From Pristionchus mayeri (Eukaryota > Nematoda > Chromadorea > Rhabditida > Neodiplogasteridae), in the NCBI GenBank assembly GCA_036245805.1, contig BTRK01000006.1, positions 27,064,365-27,128,364 of the forward strand: a stretch of 64,000 bases of DNA, read 5' to 3'. The notes under the pieces are model-generated. The model saw only the letters and a program-made list of their open reading frames with translations. It made no database searches and was not told the DNA's origin. Made by a program: the position numbers and the translations under genes. Positions within the stretch are counted from its first letter, which is position 1; every line of letters begins with the position of its first letter. Shown here piece after piece: positions 23,597 through 38,500 of the stretch.

Positions 23597-26500
23597 TTAT
23601 TCCCGTGAGTCGGACGAGGAAGACGATGACGGAGGACGACGTCGTGGAAATATCATCCCCAATTCTGACACCTGAACACAAAAGTGGTCACAGACAACAC
23701 CGTTCCTTCTTCTGAACATATCTCTTACAACCACAGAGAATAGTTAGGACCGCATACCGTTTCTCGTATATAAGCCCTTCGTTGAGGACTTTCCTCATCC
23801 TCATTTGGCTCCTCCACTTCTTCGTCAGTATCACTATCGTGACTTCCCATCGTCACATCAGATTGATCATCAGACGAATCGCTCCCGAATACGTTCACCA
23901 TTCGCCTTCGCCCCTCCTCCTCTTCCTCTTCTTCTTCTTCTTCCTCTCCTCCCATCACCAATGCCCTATCTCCATGGATGATCACTCTCACTTCGGGCAC
24001 TCTCTCCACTCCATCCGTACTATTTGTATCTTCCACAAGTCGATTCACTCCCCTTTGTTCCCCCGAAGTTACGCCACTGCAATTTACATAAGTAACAATC
24101 GACCATTCTTCATTGTGCGTTCCCACAAATTACATATAAGGGGGTTGCCTAATCCATTTGTACATTTCTTAAGTAGTTGGACGATTCAACTTACACACGG
24201 CAATTTTTTTCTCGACATCCCGTTGAAAGTCATGGTCACTTTTCTTATCAGAAAAATGGTGCGGCGCGTGCAGTCATTTCTATACTTAACGACACGGTTT
24301 ACATCCCTTATTTAGGGTTCTCTGTTTCACGGCTATGAATGTAGTGATGTGCTTGGTTCGTAAACATCGCCCGTTCACGCAAATCAATGAAAATACGAAA
24401 ACCCTATAGCACTAGTACAGTATTTTGACAGAAACGGTAGAAAAGCTACAGACTCTCAGGCGAAAAAGTACAGTACCACAGGAAACCATCATGGGCTGTG
24501 CAATTGAATTTTACACTACACCTTCTGAACAGGGGTGCCCATTTTTTAACTGGTATGTCGATGAAAAAATTGCCGTGCTTACAATTAATGGCCGCGAGGG
24601 TAGGTTGGAGTTTTGGAACGAACCCTAGCGGGATCGAAAGAGGACCAAATTCTAAAAAACTTCTACGTTTTTCATATCTGCTGAAGGCCTCTGTAGACGG
24701 CTGGGTGGTAGTGGAATTTCGGAACATAGCCTGAGAAATTGACGGGTTTACACCTCTCTCCACTATGAGCGCAGGCATCAACATGTTTCCTCAGCAGATA
24801 TGAAAAACGTAGAAGTTATTAGAATTTGATACTCTTTCGATCCCGCTGTCTTTCGTTCAAAAACTCCAACCTACTCTCGCGGCCTTTCCTTGTTAGTTAA
24901 ATGCATTACAAAAATTTACATTTGTTCATCATAACCTTTGATATTTTATATTTAAACAATATTTGAATTAGTAATATGCAACTCTGGGTTCGACTATCTC
25001 ATTCCTAAAATTGTACCTTGGTATGCCAATTTCGCTTAGATTTGCAACGTATTGAACAAAGTTGAATCTTTGAAGTCGTCCAACTACTTGAGAAATGTAC
25101 AATTTGATTAGGCAACCCCCTTGTATACATATTATAATATCTATCATTTCGATGTTCTCCAGCATTTTCGACGAGTGTTTTAGGAGGGGGGATACTCACC
25201 TACTGCTTTCACCATCCGAAATACTAGACAATGAATCTTCCTCCGAGTCTTCATCACTCTCCACGCGTCCTGTTAGACACATCGGATTAATTTGAAATGT
25301 ATACAACCTCATCCCGTGCTTAGCTGTTGTACAGGTAATAATTCTAACTCAAATACGATAGAAATATGTTGGGATGCCACATTCCCTCCCATCCAGTGCG
25401 AGTCATTCTATGAACGGATGTTCGAACTGGTTGGGGGGTATATGATACTATCCCTCTCGTCATATCTTCCATACTTACCTTCGTTAATGCCGATGATTGA
25501 ATCGAAGTAGCGGAGCATCCTCCTGAAATGCGACTCATAGACTACAAAAATAAGAGGGGATATGACATTTTTTATAAGAGAGGAATCGCGAGAGAATCGA
25601 CCACGCCGCGGCGGTAGGAAAAAAGTTTGTCCTATCTTAAAACAAATTTGATGGCAAGTACTTCAAATGATGCTCTTTCAAACTGCGTCGTCAGAATTTC
25701 GATATCTGACGTCGTCGTCGAGATTCAGAAGGCCAAACATGGTACTTTCACTTTTCGACAGTCAAATCGCGCTCAATAAAATGATCATAAAATCGTTTAA
25801 AATAACGATAGAAAGTCGTTCTTTTTTTTAGAAAGAAAGCTGATAACATGCGCTACAACTTTCCTGTTGGAATGATCATTCCTGGTGCTCATCCTGGTGC
25901 GGAGCGGTCGTGTGAACCAAAAATGATATAACTTTGGAAATCGGAAATTCCTTTTGAGTTTTCATGCTTAAGTTGTAGTACATGTATGTGCCTCACTTCT
26001 CCCCAAAAATTAGGAAAATCGGAGTATAGAAAAAAAAGCGGGTTCAATATGGTGAAGTGACCTCAAAATGAGTTCCGGACAAGAGTACTTCCGTATCTTC
26101 AATTTACCTCATTTAGGCTCAAAATCATCTAAAACGACCCAAAACAACATTTGACTTTGTTTCCCCCCATTTATTGCACTTTCATTGGTCATAAATGGTC
26201 TTGCGACCGAAAACTTGAAAATCGATATTTTGACCTTTTTCAAGTTGCTGGATGGGCTCTATTGCGCTAAAGTTGTTTCAAATAATGTAAAAACATCCCT
26301 CGAAACGACTCTCAAAAAGCGGGCATCTGGAAATGCGAAATTCAATCTGAGGATTCCGACGAAAGGCGCTAGAATGTATGTCAGGTCAAAGCAGAGACAG
26401 CGACCTGATTAACGGCTAGAAATGTAGGTCTCGACAAGTTGAACATTTTATCTGTTGAAAGTGAGTTTATATCTTTTCATCGAAGCGCGCTAGAGAGCCT

Positions 26501-29500
26501 GGAAGTTGGCCAGAAGAAGGCTAGAATCCCCCGAGAGCGCGTGCTCTAACCGTCTGGCGCTCTCGCCCTCTGACCTCCCTCTCCCTCCCCTCCATTTAGC
26601 GCTCTCTCGCACGCATCCACCGTCATTTTCTTTCAACTTCCAGGCTCTCTAGCGCGCTTCGATGAAAAGATATAAACTCACTTTCAACAGATAAAATGTT
26701 CAACTTGTCGAGACCTACATTTCTAGCCGTTAATCAGGTCGCTGTCTCTGCTTTGACCTGACATACATTCTAGCGCCTTTCGTCGGAATCCTCAGATTGA
26801 ATTTCGCATTTCCAGATGCCCGCTTTTTGAGAGTCGTTTCGAGGGATGTTTTTACATTATTTGAAACAACTTTAGCGCAATAGAGCCCATCCAGCAACTT
26901 GAAAAAGGTCAAAATATCGATTTTCAAGTTTTCGGTCGCAAGACCATTTATGACCAATGAAAGTGCAATAAATGGGGGGAAACAAAGTCAAATGTTGTTT
27001 TGGGTCGTTTTAGATGATTTTGAGCCTAAATGAGGTAAATTGAAGATACGGAAGTACTCTTGTCCGGAACTCATTTTGAGGTCACTTCACCATATTGAAC
27101 CCGCTTTTTTTTCTATACTCCGATTTTCCTAATTTTTGGGGAGAAGTGAGGCACATACATGTACTACAACTTAAGCATGAAAACTCAAAAGGAATTTCCG
27201 ATTTCCAAAGTTATATCATTTTTGGTTCACACGACCGCTCCGCACCAGGATGAGCACCAGGAATGATCATTCCAACAGGAAAGTTGTAGCGCATGTTATC
27301 AGCTTTCTTTCTAAAAAAGAACGACTTTCTATCGTTATTTTAAACGATTTTATGATCATTTTAGTGAGCGCGATTTGACAGTCGAAAAGTGAAAGTACCA
27401 TGTTTGGCCTTCTGAATCTCGACGATGACGTCAGATATCGAAATTCTGACGACGCAGTTTGAAAGAGCATCATTTGAAGTACTTGCCATCAAATTTGTTT
27501 CAAGATAGGACAAACTTTTTTCCTACCGCCGCTCACCCCCCTCAAATGGTCGGTTCTCTCGCGATTCGCCTCATAAAAAAATAGAAATTCGCCAGACGGA
27601 TTCGAAAACAATTGTAAGGACAAAGGGTCAGCAGCTAAATTGAGTCGGACAGGATGAGCAGCGAGTTATGCTATTATGAAGATAATTAAATGACAATACA
27701 CGGCATCATTTTTGCAGAGGGTCTGTTGAGAAAAAAGGTTCCCAAGAAGTCTAAATTGGGGGGTGTGGCTTGTGCATTGCGTGCATTTCCGTTGTTTATC
27801 TTTCTTTATTTCCGAAACTGTTTTGCAGTTTTTTTCCGGATCCATTTGTACTGCTGTGATGCCACTGTTTTCGCTTTCCATCTTGAGACGTGACCCTCTT
27901 TACTATTCCCTAGTTGAACTGCTAGCTCAGAAATATCATTGATCCATCTGACTCACACCATCGTCGTCAGATAAAACTTCTGCAGCTTTGTTGTCCATTT
28001 TGGTCGCAGAGTCGATTATAAGTGTTTTGAGTTTAAAATAAAGTGAAAATAATAAATAAAATTTTTAAAAAAGAAGAAAAAAAGAATGACTGGTTACGTT
28101 CGACAATCGATGAATTCAATCAATAATCGGTGAAATATATCCGAAAACTGTAGTCGTAATTCAAATGCAGTACCGAAATCAGGAAATGCCAAGAATTTGT
28201 ATACAGTAATCAGGGACAGTCAGGGAAAATCTTGTACGGTGTAATTGTGTATCTTTTTTTCTGCACACGCGCTAGGTTGATGCGCAGCGGGGTCACTTTT
28301 TGGGGTGTGTCATCCGCGAAAATGGTGCCGTGCAATATCACGCGTGTCGCGTAAGGTTCCCATAAACCCTGGTACATTGGAAAAGTCGACATTGGGTTCT
28401 GGACAATTTTGAATAGCCCATATGGTCCCTCAACAGAAATCAACTAGTTTTGTTCCAAATCTCCATCGTCAACGATGTGAAACGCCTTCAAAGTCGACGG
28501 CTATCGAAATCTGCCGACTTTGGAGCCACGATGCTCAGCCCACAAGGGGTCTCATGGTTCGTGTTAAAAAGCAAATCTGTACCAAATTTCATGGATAATA
28601 CGTCTATGCTAATGAACCATCGATACCACTGTTAATATTTTCGTATATCGATTAAATTTATTGATTTTTGCAATTTTTTAGTAACAGTGAATTTTATTGG
28701 CTCAATCGATAGTTCTAAATGAGACGAATCGAATGATATGCTGAATGTCATATCAAAAAGGGTGACCACAATGTGAAAATTGCGTTATTAGATTCTCGAA
28801 AATCTGTTCGATCCTTTGGTGGATACACTTGACTTTTCATCAAGGCTTGTATTCGCTTCTTAAAGTCCGTATACCATTGTACCAAATGGCGCAGCAGGTA
28901 GTGCGCTTGCTAATTTTGCAGTAAGTCAGAGGTTCAACCCCCGACACCTGAGTGACCTTTTGCCTATTTTTTCGGCTAATTCCTGAATTCTCCCATACGT
29001 ATATTTCACGGATACCACTTTTTACACAACTTTTACAGCTTTTTACACAACTTTTACAGCTAAAATGCATCATATTGCGACTCAATCAATAATATCGGAT
29101 AAATGATAAAATAAGCAGTGATGATGAAGATTCAAGTTTCAAAGCTGAATGAAAAGTGGAAATCGTTAAATATACGCATGGGAGAACACATGGAGTTGTG
29201 GAAAAAATAAGCAAAAGATGCCTCACGTGTCAGGGGTTGAACCCCTGACTGCCAAATTAGCAACCGCATTACCTGCTGAGCCACTTGGTACGATGGGAGA
29301 CGGACTTTAAGAATCGAATACAAGCCTTGATCAAAAGTCGAGTGTATCCACCAAAGGACAAAACAGATTTTCGAGAATCTAATAACGCAATTTTCACATC
29401 GTGGTCACCCTTTTTTGATATGACATTCAGCATATTATTCGATTCGTCTCATTTAGAACTATCGATTGAGCCAATAAAATTCACTGTTACTAAAAAATTG

Positions 29501-32500
29501 CAAAAATCAATAAATTTAATCGATATACGAAAATATTGAAAATGGTACCGATAGTTCATTAGCATAGACGTATTATCCATGAAATTTGGCACAGATTTGC
29601 TTTTTAACACGGGCCATTAGACCCCTTGTGGGCTGAGCATCGTGGCTCCAAAGTAGGCAGATTTCGATAGCCGTCAACTATGACGACGTCTCACATCGTC
29701 GACGATGGAGATATGGAACAAAACTTGTTGGTTTCTGTTGAGGCACATTAGGAACTATCTAAAAATGCTCACACAAACAGGGGTCAAAATGTACCAGGCT
29801 CTACGAATCTATTCAATCCTTAGGCGACAGGCGTGATATACCACACATTTGGGAGTGGATGTGACGTTTAGTTTAGACAAAGGGTCATACTTAATAACAG
29901 AATAAAATTGAATACCTAGACTCGTCAGTCTTCTTTTTCCGTCTCCTCCCCCCATTCCCGTTTCCAGTATCCTCTCCCTCTGTCTCCGTAGTTCCTCTCT
30001 GCAATATTTCCATTTACAAATTCGTTCTGGTCAATCATCTGCCCCCCCTCACTAGATTACTCACCTTTCTCAGTCGTGGCTTCTCGAATGCATTGGGGAA
30101 AGGATGAGTGCTCCACACTTTGATGATCTTCTCCACACCACACGAGACAAGAAATTGATACCGGGAAGAAAATCGAACCTGTAGTTACTATTGAAAATTT
30201 AGCTACCCTATTTGATCCAGATAAGTAGAACTATGTAAATGATGCTAAGAAGTGCGTGGTATTTACAAGGTATGCTTATACAACTCATGAATAATGTGCG
30301 TTGAAATTATATCCTTTCAAACTTTGTTTTAATTTAAATAATAATATTCTTACATGATTAACTATAGATCTATGACCGACGAGGCAAGCTTTGGGAACTG
30401 TGTCCGATGACTTCTTACCTGAAAATATTAATTATGAATATTAAACTAAGGCTACTAAAGAATTTGTTACTGACCGACAAAGGTGAATCTCGTATCAGAA
30501 ACAAAAGAAGTGCCACGCGGTTGTGGTTGCGATACGAGATTTCTGGTACACCATCCATAAATGTTGAAGTCGTCACTACCAGTTACCAACCAGTCGTCAT
30601 CTTAATGTTCAATTTAAGTTATCCTTCATATATGAATTCATAAATACCAGAAAAAGATGACACATACCAATCCATTCGATAGACTTGATCGTGTGCATAT
30701 TCATATATTCCAATACCCCCCTTTTCGAAGACATTTCATAGATGGCACATTCTTTGAACTGGAAATAACCACATTTCTACGATGTGAATGGAGAAGCAGA
30801 AAACGGACATCATATAATATGGGCGCTTTGCCAGATGCAAGATGAGCAAACTTCGTTCCGTTCTTGTTCCATCCTCCGTACATTGCACTTTCCTCACGAT
30901 CATCTTGCGAAAACAGAGGTCTGAAAAGAGAATCTTATTGGAATTAACGGCTTAAAACACGCTGTAAGGCCTACACAATTGGCCATGGCGAAACGTTTAG
31001 AAATGAAAGCAAAATAATAAAAAAATAATTTTAACAAATTCAGTCACTTTTTAAATTTCCCATTGCCACGGTCCCTTGCCTGTCGACATTCGCAAAATCT
31101 GACCGCCTAACTCCGGTATAAGTACTGTCAAATTTGAAGCTTAAACAACCCGCAATTTCCTGATTTCCTGAGTCAGGGTCAAGTTAAGCACGTTTGAACG
31201 ATTTCCGTTCGAGAAAAATTAGGCGGGTTAGGTTTTCTAATGTCGATGAACAACTCCGGTTTTCCAATGTAGGATGCGCGCCACTTTTGCGAAGCGGTGC
31301 GGACACCTTACAAAGCCACCTCGCGAAAGTATCCCGCACAGCTTCGTGAAAGTTGTGGCGCCGCTTCATGTAAGTAACGCGGCAGCTTCGCGAAAGTGGC
31401 GCGGGGTTATTTAATTAGTCCGCGCCACTTTCGCGAAGCTGCCGCGTTACTTACATGAAGCGGCGCCGCAACTTTAAAGTTACCGGGCGAGGACGAAACC
31501 CTGATCTGACCCTGATCCCGTCGCGTGTAAGAGAGAGTATTCAAAAGTGAGAGAGCGCGGATCATTTCCTGCTTTCCCTTGAGGCTATTATTGATTTTTA
31601 GCATTTTTGTTTATTCATGCTCAACTAAGTCAGCCATCGGCTATTCGATGGAGGACAAAAAATAGGGGGTCAATTTTGTCCTCGTCCGGTAACTTTAAGC
31701 CCGGATCTTAGCACTCCTTTGGCGACCGATTTTATGCAAAGCCCTACCACAACTTTTTCGAGTAACACTTGGCCTCACGACTAGGGATGTCAGAATCAAG
31801 AGCAATTTCGCCATTTTTCGATTTCTTTGATCGGCTGTAACATGCGAACGAGATATGAAACATAGTCAAGAATTGTCTCCAAAAGTTTGCCCCACCTATC
31901 AGGAACACAATTCCGTTTTACAGTTGTCATACTAACTACAATCTTCAATTCTATTAAAGCTCTTGAATTAAGAACCTGCGATTTTCTCAAAAAAGTCAAT
32001 TATTGTGGATTAAAATTAAAATTAAAATATCTACCCGACACAATAAAAGTTCCGAGGGTGGGGATACGTCACCTGGACCCGCCGGCTTGTTAATACGGTC
32101 ATTTATTTCCACATGTTCGTTTTATTCCAATTTTTGAATCAAAACAACTCTTGATTTTGACATCCCTACTCACGACCCTGTCGCAACGGTTTAAGTTAGC
32201 ACACAACAGTTGCGTAAAACCATTTGTGCGTGTTCGTTGACTAACAATTGATTTTGATGGATGAAGACACAAACTAACGTGCACTAATCTCGACAGCGTA
32301 ACCGTGGCTCAAGATTCGTGAGAGGGTGTGCGATCCCAAAAAAAAGTTGATATGAGGCTCCATCTCATCGGATCTCACGAGGTCTCACGAGCCTTTTGCA
32401 AAGGTTTAGGCCATTACGCAACAGTTGCGCCCATCTATTATTGTTCTTAAAACACGTTCTCTGTAAGACTCGGAGAGGGGTGGCACAAGACTTCAAAATG

Positions 32501-35500
32501 ATCATATCGACTTGTAATTTGCAGGGTATCATGCCTATGGGCAGGTTATGCTCCCATTTTAATTTTAGCGGCTTTCCGGACATTTCCGGCTTTCCCTTGA
32601 GGCTATTATTGATTTTTTAGCATTTTTTGTATATTCATTCTCAACTAATTCAGCCATCGGCTATTCGATGGAGGACAAAAAATAGGGTGTCGATTTTGTC
32701 CTCGTCCGCACGATTCCCACGCCGCAGTGTGAGAGCCCTAGGCTTTTCATGCGTCCCGTGACGCGTCGCGATCATTGTCTATGTTTCTCAAACTCGTCTA
32801 AATTGAATTTCCTTTTGGCTTAGGGTAGTTCAGCATGCCCGATTTCACGAAAGCAAATTAGAATTATTTAAAAAATATATATAATAGAAGTTTCGGTAGG
32901 TCACATTTCTAAAAATTAAAAGTGAACGCGTTTATAAAAAAAGGCGCATCCGCACAAGGTTCCTGGCCATTTTTGGGTTTATTTTTTAGATGATAAATAA
33001 GCTTATGGCATGCCATTTGTGCGAAAGGCCAGCAAATCTAAAAATATTTAAAAATATTGGTGCTAGGGCGGTTTGAAATTTAGAATTCAACATTGAAAAT
33101 TTATTGGCGGGAACAAGTTGGTTTCGGTCGCTTGGGACTCCTACCGCGAATATCTTTACTGATAAGGTTGACTCTTACAAGTTCTTGACTCTGCGTTTCC
33201 TTAAGGCTGTGATTGCCGTAGTCCGGTAACTTTAACGAAGCTGCGCGGAATACTTTCACGAGGTTGCTTTGTAAAGTGGCCGCACCGCTTCGCAAGTGGC
33301 GCGCATCCTGCGTTGGAAAACCGGAGTGCCCATCACGAGTCAGGATTTTCGCATCATTTTGGGTTTTTATTGATTTGTATATCACGCCTTTCACGAGAGA
33401 TTCGAGCTGAGACACGGAATGGGAAGACAATCTGAAATTTGGTTCTGACCAGTTTTGAGCACCTTGAAGCATGCCTGACAGTCTCCCAAAGTATTATTTT
33501 GCATATCTCAGTTTCAAGCTCCCGTCAGGTCGGAGATCGGCACCTCCTCCTTTCACTGCGATTATCTCATGTGTCGTGCAAGATAATCGAAATTTGCACT
33601 CTGAGAGACCCCCACTTATTTTTCGAGCTCTATCGATCCATGTAAACCATTTTCTCTGGAAGTCAATTTTAACCGTCCTACATTCATTGTTGATTTTCTC
33701 GAAAATGTAGGCAAAGGTGCAGCTCAAAATTTAACATCGCATGCAGCGTATCAAGAGCTCTCGAATGAATGGCTTGCGCAAAAAATACCATCTCATTGGT
33801 GTGACTTAGGCCCATTTTACTTTTCCTTATCATTTGAACTTTATTTTCAACAGACAATTTAAGAGAAAGCGATCATTCTTGACCGCATTCTCCAATGAGA
33901 GCGGTGTGAGAGTGAATTATTCTGTTGAAAATAAAGTTCAAATGATAAGAAAAAGTAAAATAGGCATAAGTCACACCAATGAGATGGCATTTTTTGCGCA
34001 AGCCCTTCATTCTAGAGCTCTTGATACGATGCATGCGCTGTGAAATTTTGAGCTGCACCTTTGCCTACATTTTCGAGGAAATCAACAATGAATGTAGCAC
34101 CGTTAAAATCGACTTTCAGAGAAAATGGTTTAGATGAATCGATAGAGCTCGAAAATTGAGTGGGGATCACTCAGAGTGCAAATTTCGATTATCTTACACG
34201 AGAAATGAGTTAATCGCAGTGAAAGGAGGAGGTGCCGATCTCCGACCTGATGCTGGGTGCTTGAAAATGAAGTATGCAAAATAAGACTTTGGGGGACTAC
34301 TAGGAAGTTCTGGACACAAGAAAATAACTGCACTCAAAAATAATGAGAAAACGGGGGAAGAGACGGGAGGTGTTCGAAAAATGTCAGATTCAGGCCGGTT
34401 TTTGGCAAAAAAATAGTCGTCCGAACGAAAACTTGGCATGACCCGTGCGTTGAATATATAAAGGAAGGATTTTTTTACTGGACACGAAAATAAAGGTGGC
34501 ACTCAAAAATAACGAGAAAACGGGGGAAGAAACGTCGTCTAGAAATTGTACTAAAAGGTTTACGTCCGCTAAAAAATGTCTCCCTAAGCCAGAAGCGGCG
34601 AACCAGTCGGAAATCTATTTAGAATGAGTCTCTCTATCTATTGAATGGTAAAAATGAAAAAAATTAATAATCAAGCAAAATCGATAAAGAAAATATTGAA
34701 CAGGGCAACAAAACTTTATGAAGGTACAGTAGTTAGGCACACCATAAATAGTGGTGTGCACGAGTGCACTCCACTCGCGAGTGCGAACAGTGCATAAGTT
34801 GATGCTGATTACGACTGTCTCCTTCATGTTTCATCATGTATTATTAAAATGCAACTTTTCGTGTACTCAATTTCTAGATGAACAAGCTACATCGATCGAA
34901 CCGGCGTGACGAGTTGATTCATAATATCAAATTTCATTGATTTTCCCCACAGGACTTTTCAGATTGGAGCACAGTGAAACTCCCCAACATAAATCTGTCG
35001 CAGTACCCCGCTTCTATGTCGCTCTCGCCCATTGTCACCTCCAATCACTAACTAACTTTACTAAAACATTGACATGGCCCTGGACAGAACGACAAAAGAC
35101 GGCTTTCATTACTTCATTTTGTAAAATTTTAATAGTTAGCTTATAACTTAGTTATCACCTACATATCAAATTAGCATGCACAGCTAACTTTCAAAACAAT
35201 TGGAAATGGCAATGGCCTATTGCCAAATTTCAGTTGGCGTAATATCTCACCACGACTATCCCAAAATAGTCGTGGTGAGCACATCAAACTGTATTTCTTC
35301 TGTGGCCGACTTTTATTCCAGTTTGCGATACTTATGGTTTGAGTTCCCGCACAACATGCGTGTGTCTCTGCGTCTTCTCAGTTCTGTCTTTTGTACTCCG
35401 TCACTGAGGTTTCACTGTGTGGAGTGAAATAGTGAGCCGAGGACGGTGATAACAGGGGTCTTCTGAGAGATTGCATGAAATCGAACCCTACCCCCCCCCC

Positions 35501-38500
35501 CATTTACAAACTGTTCAAAGTGCTTCAATCTGAACGCCCTTTTAGTGGTTTATGTACCCGAGGTCTAATAATTTTCAGTTAAGTCGGTGTGGCCGTAAAT
35601 TCAAAATGGCCTAAAATCCGGCTCTGGCCATTTCGAATATTCAAAAAATCATAAGTTCCTTCAACATTGAGCTAAAGGTTCGCTAAAAAAGCAAAATGAC
35701 CGTCTCAACGAGTTGAATAAATCACTTGTTGATGACAAATCTGTAGAGAAACGATGAAATGTCACAAATGGCCACAAATTGTTTTTGGTAGTCGGAAAAT
35801 GCATGAAATTGCATGTCCTGAAAATAAATTCTCCTTTTTACATTTTACGTCCTTTTTTACCCCTGGAAAAGTTGGATTCGTAAAAATTGCGATCGTGATT
35901 TTTTAGATTTTTTCTGTTTACATGCCAGATCGCGCGTTTTTTGAGACATCTTTATGATATGTGTTTAAAATATGCAAACTGGCAAAATTTTTGAAATTTT
36001 TTCGGTCAGAATGGTCGAAGAAATCGAAATTTCAAAAATTTTGCCATTTTGCATATTTTGAATTTGGACATTTTTATATGTTCCATTACAACTTCTGTGC
36101 CAAATTTGGAGGCAATTGGAGGCAGTAATCAGTATGTACAATCACACATATCATAAAGATGTCTCAAAAAACGCGCGATCTGGCATGTAAATATCATAAA
36201 GATGTCTCAAAAAACGCGCGATCTGGCATGTAAAAAATCTAAAAAATCACGATCGCAATTTCTACGAATGCAACTTTTCCAGGGGTAAAAAAGGACGTAA
36301 AATTCGAATCTGTAATAATCTCGTAGGTACAAGGAGAATTTTTTTTCAGGACATGCAATTTCATGCATTTTCCCGACTGCCAAAAACAATTTTTTGTCAA
36401 TTTTTGACATCTCGTCGTTTCTCTACAGTCATCAACAAAAGATTTCTTCTACTCGTTGAGACGGTCATTTTGCTTTTTTTTAGCGAACCTTTAGCTCAAC
36501 TTTGGAACGAATATTTGAAATAGCCAGAGCCGGATTTTAGGCAGTTTTGAATTTACGGCCCCACCGACTTAACTGAAAGTTATTAGACCTTAGGTACATA
36601 AACCACCAAAAGGGCGTTTAGATTGAAGCACTTTGAACAGTTTGTAAATAGACACCTGCGATCTCTCAGAAGACCTCTGATAAACAAGTCAGCACTCCAC
36701 TCCCCTCCTCTTCCCTAGCGAGGAGGAGGCGGAAGTGTGAGAGATCACAGAGGAAAGGAGGGAAGAAGGCAAGATGAGTGACAGTTTCGCTCGATTTCAA
36801 CTCATTATTTCACTTCAATCTTAAAAGTCCTAATGAGAAAATAGATGAAATTTGATATCCCGAGCCTACTCGTCATGCTGGTTCCATTGATGCAACTCAT
36901 CTCGAAATTGTGTGCACGAAAAATTCTATTTTTAATACAGTCCTGTTGGTTTCCCATGTGAACGCGCTCCGAGTAACCCCCACTGACCCCACGGGTCTAG
37001 CACGTTCATCTTTGAGAGAATTGTGCATAAATTGGTTTCGTTGTGTTCAGCATGCAATTCTGCATCGAATCATATACAATTTGTACTGTCAAAAGTTTAA
37101 ATATTTCGGTAAATTAATTTTGAAGTTGTCGAAAAGAAAAAAAATCACTTCCCGGTACTAGCAGGGTATTTATTCTTTTTTCCAGTTTTCTTTCAAATTT
37201 TTCCTGTTTTCAGACTTTTGATACGATTCACGATTTCCCATTATTTGCATGGTTTATACTACTCCACAAAATCAATATTACTTATAACATAAACAAAACT
37301 AAGAAAGGGGAACCGTAAAACTTATCAAAAGTCTGAAAACCGGAAAATTTTGAAAGAAAACTGGAAAAAAGAATAAATACTCTGCTAGCACCTGGAAGTG
37401 ATTTTTTTCTTTTCAACTAGGGGGCACCACGTGAATTTTAGAATTATTCTAAATATTATTTTTCTGTCCTCTTTGGGGTAATTGAGAGTGTGAAATTTCA
37501 GTAACACACTCAGATTTCTTTAAAATTTCAAATTTGAAGCGTATGAGGTACCCTGCTCCCACCTATCGTTCGTGGTGTGGATGTAGCCGCGACGCCTCAA
37601 TTTCACGCGTACGCCAATTCGCTGGGTCATGACTGTTCAGCGAGTCAATTGTAAAAAAATTCAAATAGTTTTTATTTAATTGTTCTGCGTTTAAATAGTT
37701 GTATAAATATTACAGAGTCAGTAATTGATGAACAATATCGCAATTTTCGCCCTTTGAAGTTATTTATTACGCTTTCTCGGCCAAAGGTATACTGTATCGA
37801 ATCGAAGAACAGGCTAAAGTCCACGTTCGGCCTTCATTCATAGCAATTTTTCTCTCTAAAATGCTCAATTATTTTTTGTTCACGATTTACAGAAGAGAGA
37901 AACAATGACAACAATCGCATTAAATGATGCTTGTCAGGTCGTATGTCGGGATGTTCAATACTAGATTTAACAATGTTGCGATTATCGATTTTTCCATTTT
38001 TTGTAAATAACTTCTGATTAGATCATAGAACAATATAATAATGAAAATTGTGAGGCACATGTCCCAATTCGTTCGCAAATGGATAAAGTTGAAAAATGTC
38101 AAAACAACGAGCCATTCTAAAACATGTTTGCGATTGTAGAGTTTTTATATTTTTTCAAGTATAGTTGAGCTGTAATTAGTATTTGCTATTTCTATAATAA
38201 ATTGAGAAGCACACCTCTCAATAATCAAGTTAGGCCGATAAATGAATAAAGCAACGCAGATTTGAATTCCCGCACGGAGCCTTTTCCTAACCAAAATTTG
38301 ACCTTTTTACGCCATTTTGATTTTCCGGTTTGGTGGTCCCTACTTTTCAACAACTTCAAAATTCATTTAACGAAATATTTAAACTTTTAATAGTACAAGT
38401 TGTATATGACTCGATGCAGAATTGCATGCTGAACACAACGAAACCAATTTAAGCACAATTCTCTCAAAGATGAACGTGCTAGACCAGTGGGGTCAGTGAG

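Noticed and set aside
23782..24315. 177-codon plus-strand ORF
   Set aside because: It is antisense to the acidic poly-Glu exon of the DCAF5-like gene (24076-23758); its poly-Leu/Phe run is the complement of the Glu codons.
26185..26957. Identical 75-codon ORFs on opposite strands
   Set aside because: They are mirror images in the two arms of the 2 kb palindrome, with no homology or codon signal.
33720..34050. A separate palindrome nested inside the 33.38 kb foldback
   Set aside because: Comparison with the 3.86 kb copy shows flanks shared with the centre, so it is better explained as the original centre, deleted in the other copy.
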